A stretch of 64,000 nt of DNA from positions 2,542,001 to 2,606,000 of the forward strand of contig NZ_CP032279.1 in assembly GCF_001696615.3 (NCBI RefSeq), given 5' to 3'. The translations under genes and the position numbers were made by a program. The notes under the pieces were generated by a model. That model made no database searches and had not been told where the DNA came from. It worked only from the letters and a program-made list of their open reading frames with translations. Origin of the DNA: Acinetobacter sp. WCHAc010034 (GTDB taxonomy: Bacteria > Pseudomonadota > Gammaproteobacteria > Pseudomonadales > Moraxellaceae). This document shows, in pieces, positions 1 through 8,279 of the stretch; position 1 is the first letter of the stretch, and every line of letters begins with the position of its first letter.

Positions 1-156
1 GCCCGCCTGTAAGGCGCGACAGCGGCGGCGCTAAAACAGCGTGAGATAAGGTAAAAGGCATTGATCCTGCTGGCAATTCAGCAAATTAGTTCTAAAAGTC
101 CGCAGGCAGTCTAGCGCAGGATGCAAGAAAGAAATGTTTTTTATTGCAAAGCAAAT

Positions 157-179
157 GAAATGTTATATTATAACAAAAA
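157..179. promoter_or_regulatory. Zur-box-like operator upstream of the zinc receptor
   Basis: The core TGTTATATTATAACA is a palindrome flanked on the left by GAAA. It closely resembles the gammaproteobacterial Zur consensus (GAAATGTTATANTATAACATTTC); the right half-site decays to AAAAA. It lies about 30 bases before the start of the TonB-dependent receptor. Zinc repression by Zur is inferred from this match and from the His-rich receptor downstream. Confidence 0.75.
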
Positions 180-208
180 TTGACAAATAACCTGTTTGAG
201 CCAGCCCA

Positions 209-2272
209 ATGCGCCTTAAAAAGAATTTAATTACTGCTTCACTTTTCGCCGCCGCCGCGCCGCTGGCATTCGCCGATGAAAATGCCGTTCAGGCGCAGCG
301 GCTGGACACCATTCAAGTGCAGGTGCATCCCTTGGCGCAGACGGCTGCGGATTTCGCCGCGGCGGATCATATTGTCAGCCAGCAGCAGTTGGCGGAGCGC
401 CCCGTCACCATTGGCGATGCGCTGGCAGGCGAGCTGGGGGTGTCTTCCAACCAGTACGGCGCTGGCTCCAGCCGGCCGGTGATCCGCGGCCAGGACGGCC
501 CGCGGGTCAAAGTGCTGCAGCATGCCTCTGAACCGGCCGATGTGTCTGCGCTTTCGCCTGACCATGCGGTTACTGTCGATTCGGTCCTAGCCAAGCAGGT
601 TGAAATCATCCGCGGGCCGTCAACGCTGCTGTATGGCGCGGGCGCCGCCGGTGGGCTGGTGAATGTGACGGATCAGAAAATTCCAGCGCAAATGCCGGAA
701 AACGGCTATGAAGGCCGGGCCGGGCTGCGCTACAACTCCGGCAGCGATGAGAAGCTGGCCAGCGCCGGGGTTACGGCTGCGCTGGGCGGGCAGTTCGCTG
801 TGCGGGTGGAAGGCTCCAAGCGCAAAGCCAACAACTATATTGCTCCGGATTATTTCCATGATCATGATGATGAGCTTGAAAAAGAGCGCCGCGTGGACAA
901 CACCTTTGCCGAAGGGCAGACCGTGAATGTCGGCGGCTCATGGATTCATGACCGCGGCTTTGTCGGCGCTGCCTACAGCAGCCGCCAGGACAAATACGGC
1001 CTGCCGGGCCACAGCCATGAATATGAAGACTGCCATCCGCATGGCGACGAGCTGGATTGCCATGCGCACGGGCCTGCGCCCGTACCCGGCCACGGCCATG
1101 CGCATGAAGAGGAGCATGCAGGGCCTTGGGTTGATTTGAAATCGGAGCGCTATGATGTGCGCGCGGAACTGGCGCAGCCTTTTGCCGGCTTCCAGAAATT
1201 GCGCGCGCATGCCAGCTATACCGACTATCAGCATGACGAAAAGGAAGAAAGCGCAGTAATGACCGCCTTTAAAAGCAAGGGCTATGATGCGCGCGTGGAG
1301 CTGGCGCATCAGCCGGCTGCAGGCTGGGAAGGGGTGATTGGCGCGCAGTACAATCAGCAGAAGCTGGACATCCGCGGTGAAGAAGCGCTGATGAATCCAA
1401 GCAAAACGCAGAAATGGAGCCTGTTCGGCCTGGAGCACAGGCAGTTTGGCGATGTGCATGTTGAGCTGGGCGCGCGCGCGGATCAGCAGAAGATTGACAT
1501 TGATTCCGCGCAGAAAGGCTTTGATGATTACGCTATTTCCTATTCGGGCGCAGCCAGCTGGGATTTTGCGCCGGACTATAAGCTGTCTTTGTCTGCATCG
1601 CATCAGGAACGGCTGCCGCTGGCGCAGGAGCTGTATGCCAAGGGCAAGCATTTTGCCACCAATACCTATGAGCGCGGCAATCAAAATCTGGGCGCGGAAA
1701 AATCCAATAATCTGGAATTGGGCCTGCATTATGAGGCGGACCGGCTGGATTATCACGTGCATGCCTATCACAACTGGTATGACAGCTATATTTACGCCGC
1801 CACCACCGACCAGCATGAAAACTTCCGCCTTGTGGACTACACGCAGGACAAAGCCAAGTTTTACGGCATAGAAGCTGAAACCGGCTATGCTTTAAGCGAC
1901 AGCTACAAGCTGAGCGTATTCGGCGATTATGTGCGCGGAAAAATTGACGGCGAAAATGCGCCGCGCGTGCCTGCAGGCCGCTTAGGCGCGAAAGTCAATG
2001 CCGGCTTTGCCGGCGGCTGGTCAGGCATGGCGGAATATTCCCATGTGTTTAAGCAGGATGAGTTCGCGGCCTATGAGCAGGAAACCGCCGGTTACAATAT
2101 GCTGAATCTCGGCCTGGCCTATGCCGCAAAGTACAGCAAAGCCGGCGATTACCGGGTGTATTTCAACGCCAATAACCTGCTGGATGATCAGGTATATTCG
2201 CATGCCTCTTTCCTGTCGAATATTCCGCAAACCGGGCGCAACTTTACGGTGGGCGTTGAATTCGGCTTCTGA
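209..2272 (+). CDS. znuD: TonB-dependent zinc receptor, ZnuD-like
   Basis: Outer-membrane TonB-dependent receptor of 687 residues, likely importing zinc. A signal peptide of about 22 residues (ends AFA) precedes a TonB-box-like segment (LDTIQVQV, about residue 32). A plug domain follows (VIRGQDGPRVKVL, then EIIRGPSTLLYGAGAAGG) and then a beta-barrel ending in aromatic Phe (VGVEFGF). Around residues 269-306 an extracellular-loop segment is extremely rich in His, Asp, Glu and two Cys (HSHEYEDCHPHG, GHGHAHEEEH), as in Neisseria and Acinetobacter ZnuD. A Zur-like operator lies just upstream, which supports zinc as substrate. A strong hairpin terminator follows. Nickel or another divalent metal cannot be excluded from sequence alone. 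Confidence 0.88.
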   Translation: MRLKKNLITASLFAAAAPLAFADENAVQAQRLDTIQVQVHPLAQTAADFAAADHIVSQQQLAERPVTIGDALAGELGVSSNQYGAGSSRPVIRGQDGPRVKVLQHASEPADVSALSPDHAVTVDSVLAKQVEIIRGPSTLLYGAGAAGGLVNVTDQKIPAQMPENGYEGRAGLRYNSGSDEKLASAGVTAALGGQFAVRVEGSKRKANNYIAPDYFHDHDDELEKERRVDNTFAEGQTVNVGGSWIHDRGFVGAAYSSRQDKYGLPGHSHEYEDCHPHGDELDCHAHGPAPVPGHGHAHEEEHAGPWVDLKSERYDVRAELAQPFAGFQKLRAHASYTDYQHDEKEESAVMTAFKSKGYDARVELAHQPAAGWEGVIGAQYNQQKLDIRGEEALMNPSKTQKWSLFGLEHRQFGDVHVELGARADQQKIDIDSAQKGFDDYAISYSGAASWDFAPDYKLSLSASHQERLPLAQELYAKGKHFATNTYERGNQNLGAEKSNNLELGLHYEADRLDYHVHAYHNWYDSYIYAATTDQHENFRLVDYTQDKAKFYGIEAETGYALSDSYKLSVFGDYVRGKIDGENAPRVPAGRLGAKVNAGFAGGWSGMAEYSHVFKQDEFAAYEQETAGYNMLNLGLAYAAKYSKAGDYRVYFNANNLLDDQVYSHASFLSNIPQTGRNFTVGVEFGF

Positions 2273-2342
2273 TTCCGCCTGCGGCCGCAGCGCGCTGAAC
2301 AGGCTGAAATCACAGAAATCCTCTTGAAAAATCACAGGATAA

Positions 2343-2376
2343 AACCTAGTCTGAGCGCATTGGACTAGGTTTTTTA
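2343..2376 (+). terminator. Intrinsic terminator after the zinc receptor
   Basis: Stem AACCTAGTC / GGACTAGGTT is followed by TTTTTTATT. The U-tract ends two bases before the ATG of the next gene, which is unusual. Confidence 0.8.
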
Positions 2377-2378
2377 TT

Positions 2379-3842
2379 ATGCGTATCTTTCAGAGAATTC
2401 ACGGCAAGCTGAATTGGCCGCGTCGGCGCTACATCAGCGCAGTGATCGACTTGCTGGCCATCGGCTATCTTTCTTCGGCAATTTATCATACCTATAAGCC
2501 CCTGCCGCAGGGGCTGGATTACACCGGCAAGCTGCGCCATGCCAAGGTGCAGTTTATCGCCGATCAAAGCTATGCTGATGCCTCAGGAAAGCTGCATCTG
2601 GATCAGCAGATTTTCAAGCAGATGCTGAGCCTGATTGATCAGGCACAAACCACGGTTGTGCTGGATATGTTTCTGTTCAACAAAGAAGTCGGCACCTCTA
2701 AAATCGCCCATCAGGCGCTGACGCAGCAGCTGGCCGATGCTCTGATTCAGAAGCGCAGGCAGGCGCCGAATGTTGAAATTAAGCTGATCACCGACCCGAT
2801 CAATTCGGTGTATGGCGGCGTGGCGCCCGAACACTACCGCCAGCTGCGCCAGGCCGGAATCGACGTGATTGAAACCGATTTAACGCCGTTGCGCGCCTCC
2901 AATCCGGTATGGTCGGGCTTCTGGTACCTGTGCTGCCAGGGAATCCGCAATAATCCGGAACAGGGCTGGCTGCCGAACCCGTTCGGCCATGAAAAAATCA
3001 CCATCAGAAGCTATCTGGATTTATTCAATTTTAAAGCCAATCACCGCAAAACCTTGGTGGTAGACACGGCAGAGGGCTGGAAGGCGCTGGTGACGTCGAT
3101 GAATCCGCATGACGGCAGTTCGCGCCATTCGAATGTCGCCTTAGTGGTGAGCGGCAATACCGCGCTGGATGTGCTGAAAACCGAGCAGGCCGTGGCGGTG
3201 ATGTCCAAAGCCGATTTTCCTGCGGTGATTGCCGGCGAATTTGAAGCGGAGCCGAGTGAGCCGCAGGTGCAGGTGCTGACCGAAGCTGCAGTTTACGATG
3301 CCGTGCTGCAGCTGCTGGATAGCGCCAAGCCAAAAGAGCACATTGATTTGGCCATGTTCTATCTGTCCGAACGCAAGATTATTCAGGGCCTGATTGCAGC
3401 CCATGCGCGCGGGGTGCATGTGCGGGTGCTGCTGGACCCGAACAAGGATGCCTTCGGCCGCCAGAAGAACGGCATACCGAACCGCCAGGTGGCGTCGGAA
3501 CTGAACGATGCCGGCGTGCCGGTGCGCTGGTGCAATACGCAGGGCGAGCAGTGCCACAGCAAAATGATTGCCAAATACGGCGCGCAGCAGGCCGAGCTGA
3601 TTCTGGGCTCTTCCAACTTCACTGCGCGCAATTTGAAAAACTACAATCTGGAAACCAATCTGCGGGTGCTTGGACAGCCGCAAAGCGCTGTTTTTAAAGA
3701 TGCTGAACAGTATTTCAATGGCGCATGGTCAAATCTGCACGGCCGCCAAATGAGCGTGGACTACAGCAAGTATGCCGATGAATCCAAGCTGAAGTATATG
3801 CTGTACCGCTTTATGGAATGGAGCGGACTGTCGACGTTTTAA
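2379..3842 (+). CDS. Phospholipase D-like (cardiolipin synthase-type) protein
   Basis: 487 residues with two PLD phosphodiesterase motifs. The first is HRKTLVVD (about residue 222) with a downstream SMNPHDGSS; the second is HSKMIAKYG followed by GSSNFTARN (about residues 389-415). This is the arrangement of bacterial PLD-superfamily phosphatidyltransferases and phospholipases. A basic stretch (PRRR) and one hydrophobic segment (about residues 19-40) near the N-terminus suggest a membrane anchor. Exact substrate (cardiolipin synthesis or phospholipid cleavage) cannot be read from sequence. The ATG follows directly after the previous gene's terminator U-tract with no visible ribosome-binding site; no better in-frame start was found before residue 66. 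Transcription or translation start may be atypical. Confidence 0.8.
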   Translation: MRIFQRIHGKLNWPRRRYISAVIDLLAIGYLSSAIYHTYKPLPQGLDYTGKLRHAKVQFIADQSYADASGKLHLDQQIFKQMLSLIDQAQTTVVLDMFLFNKEVGTSKIAHQALTQQLADALIQKRRQAPNVEIKLITDPINSVYGGVAPEHYRQLRQAGIDVIETDLTPLRASNPVWSGFWYLCCQGIRNNPEQGWLPNPFGHEKITIRSYLDLFNFKANHRKTLVVDTAEGWKALVTSMNPHDGSSRHSNVALVVSGNTALDVLKTEQAVAVMSKADFPAVIAGEFEAEPSEPQVQVLTEAAVYDAVLQLLDSAKPKEHIDLAMFYLSERKIIQGLIAAHARGVHVRVLLDPNKDAFGRQKNGIPNRQVASELNDAGVPVRWCNTQGEQCHSKMIAKYGAQQAELILGSSNFTARNLKNYNLETNLRVLGQPQSAVFKDAEQYFNGAWSNLHGRQMSVDYSKYADESKLKYMLYRFMEWSGLSTF

Positions 3843-3936
3843 TGCGCTGGCTGCGCCTTGCCGGCAGAATATTGTTGAGGATGCCGGCGCGCTTTGCCCG
3901 CTTCTGAAAATAGGCGGGCCGCGCATTTTATGCTAG

Positions 3937-3968
3937 ACCGGGCTGAGTGATCCGCCCGGTTTTTTATT
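3937..3968 (+). terminator. Terminator after PLD-like gene
   Basis: Stem ACCGGGC / GCCCGGT with a 10-base loop and a following TTTTTTATT tract, located between two convergent genes. Confidence 0.7.
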
Positions 3969-4026
3969 GCCTGTTTGCAGTTTCAGCGCGCTGCGGATAA
4001 GTTAAAATTTATCCACAGTTTGCTGT

Positions 4027-5472
4027 TTAAGATGAACAGCTGACCGCCACTTCAGGCTGATCGCCCGGCAATGGCGCCAAATCGCTTTCCCGCTCCAAGT
4101 CCGGCTGCGGCGCATAGGGCTGGCGCAGCAGCTGGAACAGGCGCTCGACTTCTGAAAAGTCATCGCGCTCGGCAAGCTCGATGGCTTTCTGCGCCATGTG
4201 GTTGCGCAGAATATAGCGCGGGTTGGCTTTGGCCATCGCCGCATCCAGCTCAGCGGTGTCCTGCAGCCCGCGGATGCCGTGATACTGCGTCAGAAATGCT
4301 TCAAACTGGCGCAGGTCAAGGCAGTCATCCTTAATCAGCTCATACTGCTTGTTCTGCAGGCGGATAAAGCTTTGCGTATAGTCCAGCTGCTCGCTTTGCA
4401 GCACGCGCAAAAACGCCATGGCGCAGTCAAAGCTGTCTTTATGGAAGCTGGGCAGGCCCATTTTCTGGCATAAGCCCAGTGTGTAATGCTCCAGAAAGGC
4501 CGGCTCAAACTGTTCCAGGCACTTGGCCAGATCCTCTTTCCACTGCGCCTTGTCATCGCCTGCCGGGCACAGCGGAATTAAATTATTCAGCCAAGTCCAT
4601 AAATTCCAGTGCCCGATGCTCGGCTGCTGCTGATAGGTGTAGCGGCCCTGATAGTCCGAGTGGTTATTGATCCAGTTCGGGCGGAAGCGCTCCATAAAGC
4701 CGTAAGGGCCGAAGTCCAGAGTAGAGCCGGTGATGTTCAAATTGTCGGTATTCATGACGCCGTGCGCGAACCCCGCCAGCTGCCATTTGGCAATCATCAC
4801 CGCGGTGCGCTGAATCACCTGCGCGGCGAAAGCCAGCACCGGCTGTTCCGCCGCAAGGCATTGCGGGTAGTGCCATTCAATGCATTTCTGGGTAAATTCA
4901 GGCAGCAGAGCCGGCTGATACTGATTGATCCATTCAAAATGCCCCAGGCGGATATGGCAGTCGGAAGTCCGCAGCATCATGGCGCCCAGTTCCAGCTTCT
5001 CGCGCTGCACGCCTTGCGTGGAGGAGGTGAAGCCCACCGCATTGCTGGAGGGGATGCCTAAGGCATTCAGCGCATGGCCGGCCAGATATTCGCGGATCAC
5101 CGAGCGCAGCACCGCGCGGCCGTCGCCCATGCGTGAGTAGGGCGTGGAGCCTGCGCCTTTAAGATGCAGGTCTACGGTTTGGCCGTTTTTATCGATAATC
5201 TGCGCAATCAGCAGCCCGCGGCCATCGCCCAGCTGGCCCGCCCATTGCCCGAACTGATGGCCTGCATATACCATGGCCAAAGGCTCAAATTCGGCAAAGG
5301 TTTTCTGGCCGCTGCAGATTTCAACCCATGCGGCTTTATCGGCCTCTGACCACTGCAGCTCATCGGCCAGCGCCGCATTGAAATGTCCGGCCTTAGCGCC
5401 TTTCAGCGCCAAGGGCTGCTGATGGTGATACAGTTTTGCTGGGAGCGCAGAATAGCGTGAATTGAAATGCAT
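4027..5472 (-). CDS. selO: Protein adenylyltransferase SelO (YdiU family)
   Basis: 481 residues, full length for the family. SelO is a pseudokinase-fold enzyme that transfers AMP from ATP to Ser/Thr/Tyr of target proteins and is linked to redox stress. Recognisable family blocks include LGDGRGLLIAQ, GAGSTPYSRMGDGRAVLRS, REYLAGHALNALGIPSS and HGVMNTDNLNITG with the DFGPYGF metal-binding motif. The chain ends in Cys-Ser-Ser, the conserved bacterial equivalent of the selenocysteine-containing C-terminus of eukaryotic SelO. It is a single gene, convergent with the PLD-like gene. Confidence 0.95.
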   Translation of the reverse strand: MHFNSRYSALPAKLYHHQQPLALKGAKAGHFNAALADELQWSEADKAAWVEICSGQKTFAEFEPLAMVYAGHQFGQWAGQLGDGRGLLIAQIIDKNGQTVDLHLKGAGSTPYSRMGDGRAVLRSVIREYLAGHALNALGIPSSNAVGFTSSTQGVQREKLELGAMMLRTSDCHIRLGHFEWINQYQPALLPEFTQKCIEWHYPQCLAAEQPVLAFAAQVIQRTAVMIAKWQLAGFAHGVMNTDNLNITGSTLDFGPYGFMERFRPNWINNHSDYQGRYTYQQQPSIGHWNLWTWLNNLIPLCPAGDDKAQWKEDLAKCLEQFEPAFLEHYTLGLCQKMGLPSFHKDSFDCAMAFLRVLQSEQLDYTQSFIRLQNKQYELIKDDCLDLRQFEAFLTQYHGIRGLQDTAELDAAMAKANPRYILRNHMAQKAIELAERDDFSEVERLFQLLRQPYAPQPDLERESDLAPLPGDQPEVAVSCSS

Positions 5473-5554
5473 AGGAAAATGGGCAAGTGCTGAACAGGCT
5501 TAAACTATAGCAAAGTTGCGCCTGCGGATGTGCGGTAAATGCTTAATCCGCAAT

Positions 5555-5884
5555 TCAGTCCACAATGAACAGGCGCGCGCCGGTTTCCGAGTAGGAGCGG
5601 TGCGCTTCGGCATTGTCCGCAACCTGATAGCTCATGCCGGCCTTTAAAATGAAATGGCGCCCATCCTGCAGTTCAGTATGCAGTTCGCCCGCTATGCAGA
5701 AGAGGATATGGCCTTTGCTGCACCAGTGGTCGGCCATGTAGCCGGCGGAATATTCCACAATGCGCACGCGGATCGGCCCAAAACGCTGCGTGCGCCAAAG
5801 CGCGTAGCCGTTTTCGCCTTCATATCTTTCGGTTGCTATTTCATCCCAGTTGGTCAGGCCAAAGGGGATATTGCTTATTTCCAT
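5555..5884 (-). CDS. Small cupin-fold protein (DHCW-motif type)
   Basis: 109 residues forming a single cupin-like beta-barrel, with the family signature ADHWCSKGHILF (about residues 51-62) and a second barrel motif LKAGMSYQVADNAEAHRS. The whole family is small, cytosolic and of unknown function; metal binding through the His residues is inferred. It lies between selO and the desaturase on the same strand. A terminator at 5941-5964 separates it from the desaturase, so it probably has its own promoter. Confidence 0.7.
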   Translation of the reverse strand: MEISNIPFGLTNWDEIATERYEGENGYALWRTQRFGPIRVRIVEYSAGYMADHWCSKGHILFCIAGELHTELQDGRHFILKAGMSYQVADNAEAHRSYSETGARLFIVD

Positions 5885-5940
5885 AGTGATGCGCTTTTTA
5901 TATTGCAGATGCCCATTATTATCGTGAATTTCAAATAAAG

Positions 5941-5964
5941 AAAAGCCCCAAATGCGGGGCTTTT
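5941..5964. terminator. Terminator downstream of the desaturase
   Basis: Perfect inverted repeat AAAAGCCCC / GGGGCTTTT around AAATGC. It is symmetrical and could act on both strands; on the minus strand it follows the desaturase stop codon by about 27 bases. Confidence 0.75.
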
Positions 5965-5990
5965 GCTGATTGCGCTATGCTGTGCCGAAC

Positions 5991-7157
5991 TTAATTCGCT
6001 TGCGCTTTTTTCTTTAAGTTGTTGACCAGAAGGTTCAGTGTCTGGCGGTGGTGCGAAAGGCGCTGTTCAACCAGCTGGAATTCCATTTTCAGCTTGTCAT
6101 CGATTTGATGGATTTTCTCAGCAACCGAAGCCTTCTTGGCCTGAATTTCCAGTTCTTTCAGTTTCGCCCAGTCATTTAAGGTCTGGGAAAAAGCGTCATA
6201 TTCCTGTGAAATGCGCAGCTTTACCGTCGCCATGTCTTCATTGACGTTGTGGCCGTAGACCGCCAAGTCCTGCTCAGCGTATTTGAACTTCATCGCCAAT
6301 TCGGCTTTTTTGATATTGAAGCTTGGAATGCGGCGCAGGTTTTTCGCTAAGCCCAGCTTAGAGCAGGACCAGATCAGCCATTTGGTCGGGTCATACTGCC
6401 ACCATTTCACGCCGTTGCGGTAATCGTACTGGAAAATGTGGTGGTAGTTATGGTAGCCCTCGCCCCAAGTGGCGATTGCAAGCACAAAATTGTCGCGCGC
6501 CGTATTTTCATCGGTATACGGGCGCGAGCCCCACATATGGCACAGCGAGTTGATAAAGAAGGTTACATGGTGGCTGAGAATCAAGCGCATTAAGCCGCCC
6601 AGCAGCAGCACGCCCCACATGTCGCCTACCGCCCAGCCGATCGGCAGCAGAATGCCGGCATGCACGGCAATCACCAGCGGGACATAGTATTTGTCCTGGA
6701 ACATTACCAGTTTGTCATTCAGCAAATCCGGCGCGTTTTTATAGTTGGCGGCGCCTGACGGATAGTCGCGGAGCATCCAGCCGATATGCGCATACCAGAA
6801 GCCGCGGTTGATGGAGTACGGATCCTGCTCGACATCATCTACATGGCGGTGGTGGGTGCGGTGACCTGAAGCCCAGAACAGGATGCTGTTTTGAACAGCA
6901 AACGTGCCCATAATCATCAGGATAATTTTCAGCGGCAAGGTGGCTTCATAGGCGCGGTGCGCCCATAAGCGGTGGTAGCCTGCCGTGATGCCCAAACTGC
7001 TGACGCCCAGCAAAACAAACATGCTGATCCAGGCAGCTAGGCTGAAATCATGGTGATAGGCATATAACGGAATTGCAATTGCCGCCACGATTGGCAAGAA
7101 TATCAGGGCAAATACAGCAATCCAGTTAATTGGGGCTTTGGGTTGGGGAGCGGTCAT
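5991..7157 (-). CDS. Acyl-CoA (delta-9 type) fatty acid desaturase
   Basis: 388-residue integral-membrane di-iron desaturase. All three histidine boxes are present: HRLWAHR (about residue 62), HRTHH (about 99) and HNYHH (about 238). Four hydrophobic segments surround them. It introduces a cis double bond into saturated fatty acyl chains, adjusting membrane fluidity. The C-terminal 100 or so residues are charged and helical, likely a cytosolic coiled coil (QVEQRLSHHRQTLN region), longer than in minimal desaturases. The upstream region to 7346 is AT-rich and probably holds the promoter. The gene is divergent from the HslJ-like lipoprotein. Confidence 0.9.
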   Translation of the reverse strand: MTAPQPKAPINWIAVFALIFLPIVAAIAIPLYAYHHDFSLAAWISMFVLLGVSSLGITAGYHRLWAHRAYEATLPLKIILMIMGTFAVQNSILFWASGHRTHHRHVDDVEQDPYSINRGFWYAHIGWMLRDYPSGAANYKNAPDLLNDKLVMFQDKYYVPLVIAVHAGILLPIGWAVGDMWGVLLLGGLMRLILSHHVTFFINSLCHMWGSRPYTDENTARDNFVLAIATWGEGYHNYHHIFQYDYRNGVKWWQYDPTKWLIWSCSKLGLAKNLRRIPSFNIKKAELAMKFKYAEQDLAVYGHNVNEDMATVKLRISQEYDAFSQTLNDWAKLKELEIQAKKASVAEKIHQIDDKLKMEFQLVEQRLSHHRQTLNLLVNNLKKKAQAN

Positions 7158-7352
7158 CTCCGGCAGTACTCCTAGAACCTTGGCAGGTTTGAATAGAAAG
7201 TAAATTCCATATTCTTTATATGGATTAAGACTTCAGCATATTAGCATGCGCAAACAGCTGTTCACAGTATTTATTGTACAGTTGTATTGTACTAAACAGT
7301 AACAGAATAAGACTGACTATTTATTGATTTTATCGAAGCTTAGAGGGTGTTG

Positions 7353-7874
7353 ATGACAGTTGTTCGATATTGCCGTGAAAAACAGGGAAAATATACAGAA
7401 AAGTGCGGATGGGCGGTCATTTTGTCGGCTGCGTTTTTGCTGGCCGGCTGCCAGAGCGCAAGCCATGTTGCATCCGCCGCGCCCGGCGCAAAGCCGGCAT
7501 CTGCCGAACGGCCATTGCAGGCCATGCGCAGCATGGACGGCGTGCAGGATGTGCGCTGGGAAATCACCCAGATTTCAGGCCAGAAAGCCAAATTTTTCCA
7601 TCATCAGCCCTATCTGCAGTTCGGTTCGCAGTTCAGGCAGCTTCAGGGCAATACCGGCTGCAATGAACTGGCAGGCAGCTATGATCTGGACGCCGGGCAG
7701 CGCACCGTAAAGCTCAATGCGCGCGCCGGCCATTTCAGCTGCGATGGCGCTTTGGCGCAGGAAGCGGTGCTGATGGATGTCCTGCAGGATGCCGAGCGCT
7801 TTCAGCTGAAAGGCGGCCAGCTGATTTTGCAGGATAAAAGCGGCCAGAATCTGCTGCAGGCGCAGAAAAAATAG
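7353..7874 (+). CDS. HslJ-like (META domain) lipoprotein
   Basis: About 173 residues from the ATG at 7353; an upstream in-frame GTG at 7347 exists, but TAGAGG ends six bases before this ATG and favours it. A signal peptide ends in the lipobox LLAGC, so the protein is predicted to be lipid-anchored. The C-terminal part is a META/HslJ-type domain: WEITQISGQKAK, then NTGCNELAGSYDL, then a final LILQDKSGQNLLQ strand. META-domain proteins are associated with stress or antibiotic tolerance in other bacteria, but the biochemical role is unknown. Confidence 0.78.
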   Translation: MTVVRYCREKQGKYTEKCGWAVILSAAFLLAGCQSASHVASAAPGAKPASAERPLQAMRSMDGVQDVRWEITQISGQKAKFFHHQPYLQFGSQFRQLQGNTGCNELAGSYDLDAGQRTVKLNARAGHFSCDGALAQEAVLMDVLQDAERFQLKGGQLILQDKSGQNLLQAQKK

Positions 7875-8279
7875 CGCCTGCATGGATGATTATTCCGCAT
7901 AAAAAAGCCCTGCATTTTTGCAGTAATGCTGACTAGTTAAGGGGTTTCACCGTAAACTTCTTAACCTTTTAGGCTATTCACGGCGGAGTCTTACCGTTTT
8001 TAAATCGAATTTTTGGAGCTCGTTTTGTTCCTTGCGAAATAATGTTTCTCATTCGCCAAAAGAACCAAAAACATTTGTCATCCGCGAAACCTGTTCACTT
8101 TCTGCACTTAAACAGCTTTCATCGCAAAAACAGTCCATTTCAAAGGCTGCCACTTCGCCTTACACTGCAAACAAAGCAGTGCTTTGTTCTTGCTGCTTCG
8201 CCTTACGCTTCAAATAAAAGCAGTGCTTTTATTCTTGCTCAGGTTGCGGATGACGCTTCCGTGTATCAAATAAATTCTA
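7875..8279. other. Gene-free segment with small hairpins, left of the IS5-like element
   Basis: About 400 bases with no convincing gene; the short open frames here lack family features. It begins with AAAAGCCCTGCA (7903-7914), whose exact inverse recurs at 9178-9189. It then carries two closely related palindromes, ACAAAGCAGTGCTTTGT (8171-8187) and ATAAAAGCAGTGCTTTTAT (8214-8232), each followed by TTCTTGCT. It looks like a foreign or repeat-derived spacer. Confidence 0.55.

Noticed and set aside
1..156. Possible tail of an upstream gene (GCC CGC CTG TAA at 1-12)
   Set aside because: Four codons are too little to identify a gene; nothing else was recognised in the first 156 bases.
938..1816. 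A 292-codon open frame on the minus strand inside the zinc receptor gene
   Set aside because: It is a mirror of the GC-biased receptor codons, lacks family features and has no ribosome-binding site; the sense-strand receptor explains the region.
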